This document shows positions 9,112-17,251 of a stretch of DNA of 64,000 nucleotides, piece after piece; position 1 is the stretch's first letter; each line of letters opens with the position of its first letter. The notes below the pieces were generated by a model. The model searched no databases, was not told the DNA's origin, and saw only the letters and a list, made by a program, of their open reading frames with translations. Made by a program: the position numbers and the translations under genes. The stretch is from JBEKHT01 sp050012135 (GTDB lineage: Bacteria; Chloroflexota; Anaerolineae; Anaerolineales; RBG-16-64-43). The stretch spans positions 62,001 through 126,000 of the forward strand of contig JBEKHT010000002.1 of assembly GCA_050012135.1 (NCBI GenBank), given 5' to 3'.

Positions 9112-9855
9112 TCAGCGGCGGTCCTCCATCCGCCCGCTCTTGGTGGCAATCGTCACGTGGACGTAACTTCGTGGAAGGGCCAAGACCTCCTGTTGCACCT
9201 CGAAATGATACGATCGAAGGATCCCTCGCAATGGTTCGTCCCAGGCTGGAGATTGCCCCGTTACCTGGAACAGCCTTGCGAGCAGCCGCCGGAGAATGCC
9301 GTGGGGGGCCAGTCGAGCGAGGGGGATAATCACCCACCGCCCGCCAGCCCTCATCACCCGCTGTGCTTCGCGGATGGCCTTCTCTTGAAAGACGTACTCC
9401 GTGGGAAAGGTGGAAACGAGATTGTCAAAGACGCCTCCTGCAAAGGGAAGCCCGGTGGCGCTGGCTCTCAGCAGGAGGACCTTCGAGGCGCGATGGTCAG
9501 GGCGCCGATCCTGACCTAGCCTGCGGCGGGCGATGCGACTCATGCTGGGCGAGGGGTCGAGGGCAATCAGATGCCAGCCTTGCTCCGCGAGGTCGTGGGC
9601 GAGGGCCCCCGTGCCGTGACCAATCTCCAAGACGGTCCCCGGGCGGAGAAAACGGACGGCGCACCGTCTCCAGCTGGACCATTGCCCGAGCGAAACGGCC
9701 CAGGCCACGGCTTCATAGGTCCAGGCCATCTGGTTGTAGAGCAAGCTGAAGGCCAAGCGAAGCGCGGAAGCAAGCAGCCGAGCTGGGCCGGAAGGAAGGC
9801 GAGAGCTGGCAGAGGCCTGGAGATTGGGCCCCTCGCTAGGCCGAGAGCCCTGCAT
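9112..9855 (-). CDS. Class I SAM-dependent methyltransferase
   Basis: The 247-residue protein has motif I VLEIGHGTGALAHDLAEQGW and the acidic end of strand 2 (LIALDPSPSM), then SATGLPFAGGVFDNLVSTFP and the post-I region RAGGRWVIIPLARL of the Methyltransf_11 type. The substrate is unknown; small metabolites or lipids are common for this shape. The start overlaps the end of the upstream deacetylase by 20 bases, and it is the last gene of the long minus-strand string that starts with the permease at 15875. The N-terminal 40 residues are Ser/Arg-rich and the start may lie further in. Confidence 0.8.
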   Translation of the reverse strand: MQGSRPSEGPNLQASASSRLPSGPARLLASALRLAFSLLYNQMAWTYEAVAWAVSLGQWSSWRRCAVRFLRPGTVLEIGHGTGALAHDLAEQGWHLIALDPSPSMSRIARRRLGQDRRPDHRASKVLLLRASATGLPFAGGVFDNLVSTFPTEYVFQEKAIREAQRVMRAGGRWVIIPLARLAPHGILRRLLARLFQVTGQSPAWDEPLRGILRSYHFEVQQEVLALPRSYVHVTIATKSGRMEDRR

Positions 9856-10668
9856 AGCGCACCAGGTCGATTCCGCCCCGCTTCATGGCTTCCCGGAGCT
9901 GTGGAGAGGTGGGTATGGCAAGCTCCGACTCGCGCTGGACAATGTGGCCGCTTCGTCGCCGCAGAAGGTCATGGACCCGACCGGGATGGCATATGATCTC
10001 ACTGCTGCCTGGTGGCAGGGCCTCCAGGATGGCGAGGAGGGTTGGCAGCGTCGCACGTTCCCCGTGGAAAGAGGCATACAGTCGATCGGGGTGCCAAGCA
10101 TTCGATTCGCCAAGCATCCGGGGCGCGTTCTCCCCGAACCAGTCCGCACGGTCCTTGGATGTTCCGCGCAGGATGTCGGTAGGGTCGAGGTTCGCCACCA
10201 AGGGAGGGCGGGCCGGGCCGCTGTGCTGTCGTGCCAACCCCAGGAAGAGCCGGAGCAGGGTAGGGTGCCGGTAGGCCACGTGATGATGGTTGTCGAAATG
10301 GTCGGGTCGGACCCCGGAGGAGAAAAAGGTTTCCACCTGGGCCCGCCATTCCTTCTCACTTCCTCGGGGAGAACTTGATCGACTCGGCGCATGATGGATT
10401 CCGGGCGAAGGAACCGCCCATCCGCTCCCAAGAGGGAGGCTACCTGGCGCCGAGGAAACAGGCGGCTCTCTGCGGTGGTTTTCAAGTACACTCCGATTCC
10501 GAGACCCGGCGTTTCCGACCGAAGGCGGTCGATCTCACGCTTAACATCCGGCATATTCATCCTGACGGTGGTCGTGGTGACGATGCCCTCGCGGTGCGCC
10601 CTGCGTATTCCGGAACAGACCCCAGGTGAGACACCGTAGTCATCCGCATTGACGATCAGGTGCCGCAT
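9836..10668 (-). pseudogene. ChbG/YdjC-family carbohydrate deacetylase with a frameshift
   Basis: The first part (10668 down to about 10355) reads HLIVNADDYGVSPGVCSGIR, the metal-binding Asp-Asp of the ChbG/YdjC polysaccharide-deacetylase-like family. The rest lies in another frame (9836-10336): VETFFSSGVRPDHFDNHHHV with the family's His ligands and SEIICHPG near the end. Joining the frames at about 10350-10357, where one base is missing in an A/G-rich run, gives a normal full-length protein of about 276 residues. It is either a recent pseudogene or a sequencing error. The intact enzyme removes acetyl groups from N-acetylated disaccharides. The start overlaps the lipid kinase end. Confidence 0.75.
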
Positions 10669-11591
10669 GTCTGGGTGGCCGGGCAGAGAAGGCGCAACCG
10701 GTGGGGATGCACACGGTAGATCACCTCTTGTAGCCCTCGCGAGCTGAGCTCGCCATCCGTTTGAAGGGGAGTTGGAGTCTTGGTGCGTATGGTCCGCATT
10801 CTTGTGCGGAGCTCGTGCACCCGCGGGTCGCGCACGTGACTGCCATTGAAGGTCATGGGGAGCAAACGCAGAAGTGCGATCCGTGAAAGCGCAGGGGCGA
10901 AAACAAAATCGAGGAGGCCGTCATCGGCCTTTGCCTTCGGGGTCATGAAGAAGAGACCCCCGGTTCGCTGGCAATTGCCCACGGAGACCAAGGTGACGGG
11001 GCCTGAATAGCTTCCATCGTCCCAGCCCAGGTCCATTTCCCAGGATGGTTTCTGGGAGATGGCCCACAGGGCTGCCACAAGATAGCGGATCACACCCCGA
11101 AGCCATACCAGCTCGATGTTATGGATGGAGACGACCGGCTCCAGGCCGACCGCGGAATTGTTTGCGAACAACTGTCCGTTGGCGGAACCGAGATCGATCT
11201 CGCGAAGGTGTCCAGCGGCAATGACCTGCGCCGCCTGGCGAAGATCGCGCGGTATCCCCAAGTTGTCGCATAGATCGTTGGCCGTTCCCAAAGGCAGCAC
11301 TCCCAGCGGTCCCAGCCGCTCGGGCTCGTCCCGCTTTCGGCTCGTCGCCGCCTTCCCTCGCGCAAGGCCATTCACCACCTCGCCAATCGTCCCATCTCCT
11401 CCGGCGACGATTATGGGGCTATCTCCCCGCTTGACCGCCTCCTCGGCCAGGCGTGTGCAATCGCCTGGTCCGTGGCTCTCCGACAGAGTGAATTCGACGC
11501 CGGCCTCGTGCAGCGCTGCCTCAGCCTGCGGTTGCCTCGCCTTTGCCTTCCAGCGTGCAGAGTATGGGTTGAGAATGACATGAGCGGACAT
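10656..11591 (-). CDS. Diacylglycerol-kinase-type lipid kinase (YegS/DgkB family)
   Basis: The 311-residue enzyme begins SAHVILNPYSARWKAK and has the catalytic motifs IIVAGGDGTIGEVVNGL and GVLPLGTANDLCDNLGIP, the ATP and substrate signatures of the DAGK catalytic domain. The C-terminal part (VSIHNIELVWLRG, VSVGNCQRTGGLFFMTPKA, DGLLDFVFAP) is the second lobe of this family. It phosphorylates diacylglycerol, ceramide-like or other lipid alcohols; the exact lipid cannot be told. I chose ATG 11591 because the NPYS motif follows directly and GAGAAAG precedes it. It overlaps the ChbG start downstream. Confidence 0.88.
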   Translation of the reverse strand: MSAHVILNPYSARWKAKARQPQAEAALHEAGVEFTLSESHGPGDCTRLAEEAVKRGDSPIIVAGGDGTIGEVVNGLARGKAATSRKRDEPERLGPLGVLPLGTANDLCDNLGIPRDLRQAAQVIAAGHLREIDLGSANGQLFANNSAVGLEPVVSIHNIELVWLRGVIRYLVAALWAISQKPSWEMDLGWDDGSYSGPVTLVSVGNCQRTGGLFFMTPKAKADDGLLDFVFAPALSRIALLRLLPMTFNGSHVRDPRVHELRTRMRTIRTKTPTPLQTDGELSSRGLQEVIYRVHPHRLRLLCPATQTCGT

Positions 11592-11641
11592 TGGGTCTTT
11601 CTCGGGTCGCACGCTTCGGCGGGTGCGGCTCACGGCGGATC

Positions 11642-11881
11642 TCAAGGCTGTCCGGGGGGGTACTCGGTGACCTTCAGTCCTTCCTGGCGGATGTAATCCA
11701 ACGCGCGAGCGTAGTCTTCCTCCAGGCCACGCACCTCCACCAGGAGCCAGCCCACCTCGGGGGACACCTCTGCGCGGAGTATGTTCACGTCCAGACCGAA
11801 ATGGCGAATGAGCTGGTTCACAATCGGGCGATTCACGACTGTGGCAGGATAGTCGAGGCGCACCACTCGCGTGATTTCCAA
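11642..11881 (-). CDS. Stand-alone NIL domain protein (second copy)
   Basis: The 79-residue protein (TRVVRLDYPATVVNRPIVNQ, VNILRAEVSPEVGWLLVEVR) is a ferredoxin-fold NIL domain, the ligand-sensing domain known from the C-terminus of MetN-type ATPases. The Asn-Ile-Leu signature is visible as VNIL. It lies 7 bases after the RCK protein and is a paralogue of the NIL protein at 12959-13204. Position in the operon suggests that it senses a small ligand and regulates the RCK or permease proteins. Confidence 0.82.
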   Translation of the reverse strand: MEITRVVRLDYPATVVNRPIVNQLIRHFGLDVNILRAEVSPEVGWLLVEVRGLEEDYARALDYIRQEGLKVTEYPPGQP

Positions 11882-11888
11882 GGCGGCT

Positions 11889-12548
11889 TCATCCGCACAA
11901 GATGCGCATGAGAGTCTGTTGGCTGGCCTCTGAGGTCACGGCGATGATTTGGTCTCCAGCCTCCAGCACGGTGTCGCCGAAGGGGATGATCGCCTTTTTC
12001 CCTTGCCGTATGACCAGCGGCAGGACGCTGTCATCGGGGATTCCCAGGGCGCGCAGTGGGCGTCCGAGCGCGGGGGAATCGTCCGGCAGCTCCATTTCGA
12101 CGAAGCTGACCCCTACGCCCTTAAGGCTGAGCAAGTGAACGAGGGAATGAGATGGGATCACCTGTTCGATCTGCGACAGGATCAGTTCGGTGCTGGATAC
12201 GGTCACATCAATGCCGAGTTCCCGGAAGATCTTCTCGTTCTTGGGGTTATTGATGCGGGCAATGGTGCGAGGGACGTGGAACTTATGGCGGGCAATCTGA
12301 CAGACCACGAGGTTGTCCTCGTCGTCGCCCGTGACCGCAATCACGACGCCGGCTCGCTCCATGCCGGCTTCGATCATCTTCGTCACCTCGCAGCCATCGC
12401 CGTGCAGGACGCCGGTTTCCAGCTCGTCGCTGAGAGCGGAGGCGCGGGTGGCCTCCTTTTCGATGATCAGGACCTCATGTCCATCCTCTGACAGGGACTT
12501 GGCCAGGTAGTATCCGACTTTCCCGCCGCCGACAATGATGATGTACAT
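11889..12548 (-). CDS. trkA: TrkA-type RCK protein (TrkA_N + TrkA_C)
   Basis: The 219-residue protein has a Rossmann TrkA_N domain (YIIIVGGGKVGYYLAKSLSE, glycine motif GGGKVG; acidic end IEKE; ARINNPKNEKIFRELGID) and a TrkA_C/RCK_C domain from about residue 140 (SFVEMELPDDSPALGRPLRAL, GDTVLEAGDQIIAVTS). RCK proteins bind NAD(H), ATP/ADP or c-di-AMP and gate K+ channels and transporters from the cytoplasm. It follows a second TrkA_N protein by 15 bases and is sandwiched by two NIL genes. No TrkH/KtrB pore is in the window, so the APC permease of the same operon is the natural partner candidate. Confidence 0.9.
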   Translation of the reverse strand: MYIIIVGGGKVGYYLAKSLSEDGHEVLIIEKEATRASALSDELETGVLHGDGCEVTKMIEAGMERAGVVIAVTGDDEDNLVVCQIARHKFHVPRTIARINNPKNEKIFRELGIDVTVSSTELILSQIEQVIPSHSLVHLLSLKGVGVSFVEMELPDDSPALGRPLRALGIPDDSVLPLVIRQGKKAIIPFGDTVLEAGDQIIAVTSEASQQTLMRILCG

Positions 12549-12563
12549 GCGCTTCCTCCACGG

Positions 12564-12962
12564 CTACTTCGAAAGGAGCTCTTTGATGCGCATCGCCCCC
12601 CCGACAGTGGGGCAAAACGTCTCCAAGCCAAGGCCTTGATAGATCTCCTCGCGAAGCGGATCGTAGATGCGGCACATCACCCGCGGCACTTTGAACAACC
12701 GCTTGACCAACTGGGCGGCCATGACGTTGGTGTTGTCCCCATTCGTCACGGAAACGAAGGCCTCGGCGTCCTCGATTCCCGCCCGGCGAAGAACGTCTTC
12801 ATCAATGCCGGTTCCTACCACCAGCTCTCCAGGGAAATCCTCCCCCAGGCGAGCGAAGGCCGCGCGGTTGCGATCAATGACCGTCACCTGGTTCCCCTCT
12901 TTGACCAGCATCAGTGCCAGGTAAGCTCCAACTCGGCCGCAGCCCAGGATCACAACTTTCAT
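12564..12962 (-). CDS. Short TrkA_N-only RCK protein
   Basis: The 132-residue protein is only the NAD-binding RCK_N half (KVVILGCGRVGAYLALMLVK; acidic VIDRN; ELVVGTGIDEDVLRRAGI; VPRVMCRIYDPLREEIYQGL), lacking the TrkA_C ligand domain. I chose ATG 12962 because GGAGGAG lies 3-4 bases upstream and the glycine motif follows at once. It overlaps the upstream NIL gene by 4 bases (ATGA type). It probably pairs with the full-length RCK protein encoded directly after it. Confidence 0.88.
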   Translation of the reverse strand: MKVVILGCGRVGAYLALMLVKEGNQVTVIDRNRAAFARLGEDFPGELVVGTGIDEDVLRRAGIEDAEAFVSVTNGDNTNVMAAQLVKRLFKVPRVMCRIYDPLREEIYQGLGLETFCPTVGGAMRIKELLSK

Positions 12963-13204
12963 GTCTCCTCCGTAGTCCGTGAAAGGGTATCGACTTTGAC
13001 GCCCTGGGAGGCCAGCCACTCCAATCCCTGCGCAATCGCCCCGCTTTCTCCCCGGATCGCAACGATCAGCCAGCCGCTCTCCGGCCCGACATTCGCCTGC
13101 AGAATGTTTGTAATCAGGTTGAAGTCATGGATGAGCCGATAGAGTAGAGGCTCGTGCAGGAGTTGTTTCGGATAATTCAGGCGGACCCGGCTCTCTGCAA
13201 TCAT
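12959..13204 (-). CDS. Stand-alone NIL domain protein (first copy)
   Basis: 81 residues with the NIL fold pattern (SRVRLNYPKQLLHEPLLYRL, LITNILQANVGPESGWLIVA). It overlaps both neighbours by 4 bases (universal stress protein upstream, TrkA_N downstream), which indicates tight translational coupling. It is similar to the other NIL protein at 11642-11881, so the RCK pair is flanked by two NIL proteins. Confidence 0.82.
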   Translation of the reverse strand: MIAESRVRLNYPKQLLHEPLLYRLIHDFNLITNILQANVGPESGWLIVAIRGESGAIAQGLEWLASQGVKVDTLSRTTEET

Positions 13205-14025
13205 GCCCTCTCCTGGGTTGCCGTCGGCTCAGAGATGGCTTCGCTGTTCTGATGGCCGGAGCGTACAGGCATCTTGGCTAGAATGACTTCACATTGGGCT
13301 CGCTTGAGCAACTCGCGGGCAGTTCTGCCCAGGCCATCCGGGTTCCTGGGGTCTCCATGCCCGGCGCTCATCACGATCGCATCCACTCCCTCCTGTCGGG
13401 CGAGGTTGAGAATACCGCCCCACGCATATCGCGCCGGAACGCTCCTCAAGTGGACGGGGAGGCCATGCTGCTTGATGATGAACTCGGCGGTGCGCAAAGC
13501 CTCCTCGCCCTTGGCGTATTCCTCTCGCAGCGGGGTGTTGAGAGACAGGGTGAAGGGGACCTCGACCACGAAAACGAGCATGATCTCCGCTTTTTGGGAA
13601 GCTCCCAGCCGGCACGCGAGTTCCGCCGCTCCCTCGGAAGAGAGGTCGGCAGACACCGGGACGAGAATGCGGTGCAAGGCAGAGACCGAGTGGCGCGCCT
13701 TGATCACGGGAAGAGGCGACGCCGGAGGGACAGAAAACATCCAGGAAAAGAGCGTGATCATAAGGACGGCGAAAAGAATCGCAATCCCGATTCCAAGCGG
13801 ACTGAAAACGGCCCCTCCGCCTCCCGCCCCGGCTGCTGAGAAGTGATTGGGCAGGACCGGAAACATCCGCCGACTCGAAGGGAGCGTCTTCACGAATTTC
13901 GAGGCGGACGAAAGGACCGCTGGAGCCCGAGAGTGGCCTCCAAGCCAGGGAGCGCCCGCCGTCCACAGGAAGGCCGAATTCATGGCGAGCGATATCCTCT
14001 TCCGAGGCAAGGAATTCGAAGGCAT
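13201..14025 (-). CDS. Membrane-anchored universal stress protein (USP)
   Basis: A hydrophobic helix (IGIAILFAVLMITLFSWMF) precedes a UspA domain (RILVPVSADLSSEGAAELAC, IMLVFVVEVPFTL, VDAIVMSAGHGD, GLGRTARELLKRAQCEVILA); the last part matches the nucleotide-binding G-x-G-S/T region in modified form. The start is unclear: ATG at 14025, 13983 or 13866 are all possible, and the protein may be 221-274 residues. I kept the longest that does not overlap the upstream gene. USP domains bind ATP or cyclic nucleotides. KimA-type APC K+ importers carry a USP-like C-terminal domain, which makes its place behind the permease notable. Confidence 0.75.
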   Translation of the reverse strand: MPSNSLPRKRISLAMNSAFLWTAGAPWLGGHSRAPAVLSSASKFVKTLPSSRRMFPVLPNHFSAAGAGGGGAVFSPLGIGIAILFAVLMITLFSWMFSVPPASPLPVIKARHSVSALHRILVPVSADLSSEGAAELACRLGASQKAEIMLVFVVEVPFTLSLNTPLREEYAKGEEALRTAEFIIKQHGLPVHLRSVPARYAWGGILNLARQEGVDAIVMSAGHGDPRNPDGLGRTARELLKRAQCEVILAKMPVRSGHQNSEAISEPTATQERA

Positions 14026-14036
14026 GTGCCCTGAGA

Positions 14037-14291
14037 TTATCTTGTCTTGGTGTCTTTCGCAGACTGAGAGCGCAACAATCGGTAGCGCACGATCCCAACA
14101 TACACCCGGTAGGTTCCAAATGCAACGAGGAGCAAGGACAAAAGGAACGCGGCAGGTGTGTAGATTCCAGCGGAAACGCAGCGAACCAGGATGGCGATCC
14201 CCAATGGAATCATGAGCGCGCCAAGCAGAAACCGATAGCCGTCCGACCAAGTGGCGCGTTCGGGCGGTGGAACGAGGCGCCTCGGCCGCAT
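14037..14291 (-). CDS. Small two-helix membrane protein
   Basis: 84 residues with two membrane helices (GYRFLLGALMIPLGIAILV and FLLSLLLVAFGTYRVYVG) and a basic C-terminal tail. I do not recognise a family. The stop of the permease gene and the start of this gene are adjacent (14292/14291), so it is translated together with the permease and may be an accessory subunit. Confidence 0.7.
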   Translation of the reverse strand: MRPRRLVPPPERATWSDGYRFLLGALMIPLGIAILVRCVSAGIYTPAAFLLSLLLVAFGTYRVYVGIVRYRLLRSQSAKDTKTR

Positions 14292-15875
14292 CTACGATTC
14301 CTCCTCCCAGCGCGAGCGAATACCCTGCTTGTGATCGCGCTGAATCAAGGCCTCCTTGTACTGCTCCACCATTTCAAATTCCTCCGCGCTCGTCAAGACC
14401 TCGATTTGTTCCTTTTCCCAATCGTGCTTTACGCTGCCGAAGACGGGCAGTCCACTTCGCCGGCGGTAAAAAATGTAGTACGTCACGCAGACGATGACCC
14501 ACAGAGGCCCTAGAATGCGGCCGATGGTGTGGGTGATCATAACGGTCACCCAGATGGAGAAGACTCCCAGCAGGCCGAGGAACCCCAGCAGGGGCACTTC
14601 CACAACCGTACCGTCCTTGCGTTTCCAGTGGACATTGCCCGGCACCTTGTAGGGGCGAGGGCTATACGGATCGAGAAAGCGCAGGCGGATGAGAGAAGCG
14701 AACACCAGCGTGTAACCCATCGTTGCGCCGAAGGCATAAAGGTTGCCCAGCGTGTCCAGGGCTCGCGGCGTGAGAAAGGACAAGATGGTCAATACTATGC
14801 CTACCCATCCAAAGCCCACAATGGCATTGACCGGAGTCCGGTACTTGGGATGCACTTTGTTAAACCACTTGCTGACCAGCCGAAAATGGCTCATCGAGAA
14901 AATGAGCCGAGAATCTCCCATGACGCCGGAATTCGAAGAGGTGAGAAGGATGGTAGCACCCAGGATGGCCGTCAGGGGACCCGCGATCATGCCAATGTAG
15001 GGGATGCTGCTTGCCAGGGTGGCGATGGGGTCGCCTTCTCGTTGGGCGATCGTCTGCCATGGGAGCACGCCCAGGCTGAGAGTGGAGAAGCACATGGCAT
15101 AGATCAAAACCGTGAGAATCAAGGTCAAGGAGGTGCGTGGGATGATGGTGGCCGGGCGGCGCGTCTCCTGAGCGGCTTGGCTGATCGATTCCAACCCAAC
15201 GAACGAGATGATAGCGAGCGAGGCGCCATACAGGAATTGCTCGAGGGAAGGGGCCTGGAATCTCCATTGGTAGGCGAGAAACTCTGGCTTCCATGCGAAG
15301 AGGAACCCTGTCATGACGATTGTGGATTCCGTGATCAGGTCAAAGGCGCCCAAGACCTCATTAAAGCGAGACGACTCCCGAATCCCGCGGACATTGAGCA
15401 GGCGTAGGGCGGTGATCACGATCACGGCCTCAAGGGCCCACAGCGGATTGATGTTGACAAAGGGGCCCCAGCTCACGGTGAAGTTACGGATGAAGGGCAG
15501 GAAGAAATTGATGTAGCCTGTGGAGGCAACCGCAAACAGGGCGATGTCAATTGTGTAGTCCAGCAGCAATCCGACTCCCGCCAGGAATCCCCAGAAGTCG
15601 CCCAGCCCCCGCAGGGAGTAGTAGTGACCCCCACCCGCGACCGGATAAGAGGAGGCGAGTTCGGTGAAGGCCAAGCCAATCATTACGTAGATCACGCCGG
15701 AAACCGCAAAGGCCAGCGGGGCCATCCCCTGGGCCGCCGCAATGACAATGCCGAGCGCGGCATAAATGTCCGCGCCGACATCGGCGTAGCCCCACATGTA
15801 CGACCCCCATACGGTCACCTCCCGGCGGAGTTCGAGGCGGGGGGCCTCGGGGGCCCCTGTAGCATTCGTTTCCAT
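14292..15875 (-). CDS. APC-superfamily permease, first gene of the RCK/NIL/USP operon
   Basis: The 527-residue protein has about twelve membrane helices. Helix 1 region GYADVGADIYAALGIVIAAA, then ELASSYPVAGGGHYYSLRGL and LLLDYTIDIALFAVASTGYI are APC features, and YPxxGGG with a following long loop also occurs in KimA-type K+ importers. PYSPRPYKVPGNVHWKRKDG is a cytoplasmic loop seen in Chloroflexota amino-acid permeases. A charged 60-residue C-terminal tail follows the last helix. The start ATG is preceded by GGGGAAT. Substrate may be an amino acid or K+; the downstream RCK and USP proteins favour ion-dependent gating but do not prove it. Confidence 0.85.
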   Translation of the reverse strand: METNATGAPEAPRLELRREVTVWGSYMWGYADVGADIYAALGIVIAAAQGMAPLAFAVSGVIYVMIGLAFTELASSYPVAGGGHYYSLRGLGDFWGFLAGVGLLLDYTIDIALFAVASTGYINFFLPFIRNFTVSWGPFVNINPLWALEAVIVITALRLLNVRGIRESSRFNEVLGAFDLITESTIVMTGFLFAWKPEFLAYQWRFQAPSLEQFLYGASLAIISFVGLESISQAAQETRRPATIIPRTSLTLILTVLIYAMCFSTLSLGVLPWQTIAQREGDPIATLASSIPYIGMIAGPLTAILGATILLTSSNSGVMGDSRLIFSMSHFRLVSKWFNKVHPKYRTPVNAIVGFGWVGIVLTILSFLTPRALDTLGNLYAFGATMGYTLVFASLIRLRFLDPYSPRPYKVPGNVHWKRKDGTVVEVPLLGFLGLLGVFSIWVTVMITHTIGRILGPLWVIVCVTYYIFYRRRSGLPVFGSVKHDWEKEQIEVLTSAEEFEMVEQYKEALIQRDHKQGIRSRWEEES

Positions 15876-16093
15876 CGATTCCCCAATTCGAAAAGGATCA
15901 GGCTCGGGTTGCCACGATCAGGGTTCCGTCGCGGCGATGGAGGCCCTCGGCCGTCTCCCCGAGACAGCCGTCGTTCACTTCCCTACCGCGCTGCATCCTT
16001 CTGATCAGGTGCATCCTCCTCCCGGCAAATTCCTTGCTCGGGTCCCCCTGGTACCAGTACCCAATTCTACGCCAGACGCGACGAGACCGGAAG

Positions 16094-17092
16094 TTAACTC
16101 GAGCCCGCGTTCAATGCCCTCAGAGAAATCCCTCCGACCCCGAGGGGGACCCAGAAAGTAATCGCCCGATAGGCGAGAACCATGATGGCCGCGCTCTCGA
16201 GAGAGAATCCGAAGGACTTGAGAAGAAGTGTCGCAATGCCCTCCACGAAGCCGAGTCCCGCCGGGGTGGGCGCAACAATAAGGAACAGGTAAGCAATGCT
16301 GAATACGGCAATCAGGGTTCCAAATGACACGGCTTGGCCGAACGCGAGAAATACGAACAGGAAGACTCCCACCAAGAACGTCATCGCCAGAAACGAGAAG
16401 AACGCGGGCACAGCAAGCTTGCGCGGAGATTCCCGAATGGCCCGGCCTCCTTCCTCGATTTCCGCGGCAAACCTGTGAGCCCTTTCTTCTAACAGGACAG
16501 GCCGGTGCAGGAGTGGAAACAGCAGGCGATTCAGCCGTTGCGTCATCCACACGAGGAATCTCTCGAGCCTTCTGGTCGCGTTCAATCCGAGCCAGACCAG
16601 TGTTCCGAGAACGATCGCCATGGCCAGGAGGAGAAACCCGGCCGAGATGTCCGCGCCGTTCAGCCGTGAGCGCCGCAGGAGAACCACGACACCCGCTAGC
16701 ACGTAGGTCAGAATCGCGAGATAGTCGAAGAGCAGGAACAACATGCCGGCCACGATGACCTTGGCCCCAGAGTGACCACGCCGTTTGGCATCCGCGAGGA
16801 ACACGGCCATGCCCCCGACGCCTGCGGATGGGGCGACCACATTGACAAAAACAGAGGCGGTGGCCAAGAGCCAGAGCCTGCCCACATTCTCTTCCAGCCC
16901 GAGCGCTTGATAGATCGAACGAAAGTTGAGGGCGATGGCCACAAAATTGCAGAACTCCAGGCAGAGGGCAACCAGGAGCAACCTTAAATCGGCGCGCTGG
17001 AAGACCTGTTGGATTGCAGCTAGTTGAGAGAAGTGGGAGATAACAAAGTAGACGCCGAGGAAGAGGACCAGGGCGAGCACCAATCTGCGCAT
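16094..17092 (-). CDS. UPF0104/lysylphosphatidylglycerol-synthase-like membrane protein
   Basis: 332 residues with about eight membrane helices (RRLVLALVLFLGVYFVISHF, NVVAPSAGVGGMAVFLADAK, AYLFLIVAPTPAGLGFVEGI) matching the LPG_synthase_TM/UPF0104 family. APSAGVGG and PTPAGLGFVEG are the family's two conserved loops. Stand-alone members are flippase-like or of unknown function. The ATG lies 8 bases after a TATAAT box, so the message probably starts at or next to the start codon. It is transcribed alone. Confidence 0.87.
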   Translation of the reverse strand: MRRLVLALVLFLGVYFVISHFSQLAAIQQVFQRADLRLLLVALCLEFCNFVAIALNFRSIYQALGLEENVGRLWLLATASVFVNVVAPSAGVGGMAVFLADAKRRGHSGAKVIVAGMLFLLFDYLAILTYVLAGVVVLLRRSRLNGADISAGFLLLAMAIVLGTLVWLGLNATRRLERFLVWMTQRLNRLLFPLLHRPVLLEERAHRFAAEIEEGGRAIRESPRKLAVPAFFSFLAMTFLVGVFLFVFLAFGQAVSFGTLIAVFSIAYLFLIVAPTPAGLGFVEGIATLLLKSFGFSLESAAIMVLAYRAITFWVPLGVGGISLRALNAGSS

Positions 17093-17100
17093 AGGTCGAG

Positions 17101-17106
17101 ATTATA
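17101..17106 (-). promoter_or_regulatory. -10 box giving a near-leaderless start of the UPF0104 gene
   Basis: Minus-strand TATAAT ends 8 bases before the ATG at 17092, so initiation at the usual distance would begin the RNA at the start codon or 1-2 bases before it. No ribosome site fits between. Confidence 0.6.
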
Positions 17107-17192
17107 CCCGGGGATCCTGGCAACGCCGTTTCACCGTCATGCATACATCGGTTTGACCAAATAGAGCTTCGCTAGGTGTGCGATACAAGACG

Positions 17193-17221
17193 AGGGCGGG
17201 AGGATCATTCATCCGCCCTCG
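17193..17221 (-). terminator. Hairpin behind the decayed oxidoreductase
   Basis: GAGGGCGG and CCGCCCTC can form an 8-bp stem with a 13-base loop. There is no T-tract, so it may be only a weak terminator or a relic. Confidence 0.35.
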
Positions 17222-17251
17222 CGCATTCGTTCTTGAGCGCCTGCAGTGCCT

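Noticed and set aside
16005..17144. 379-residue minus-strand frame overlapping the UPF0104 gene
   Set aside because: Shadow frame: Arg/Gly/Ser-rich, no membrane segments, while the overlapping frame is a clear family member with a promoter.
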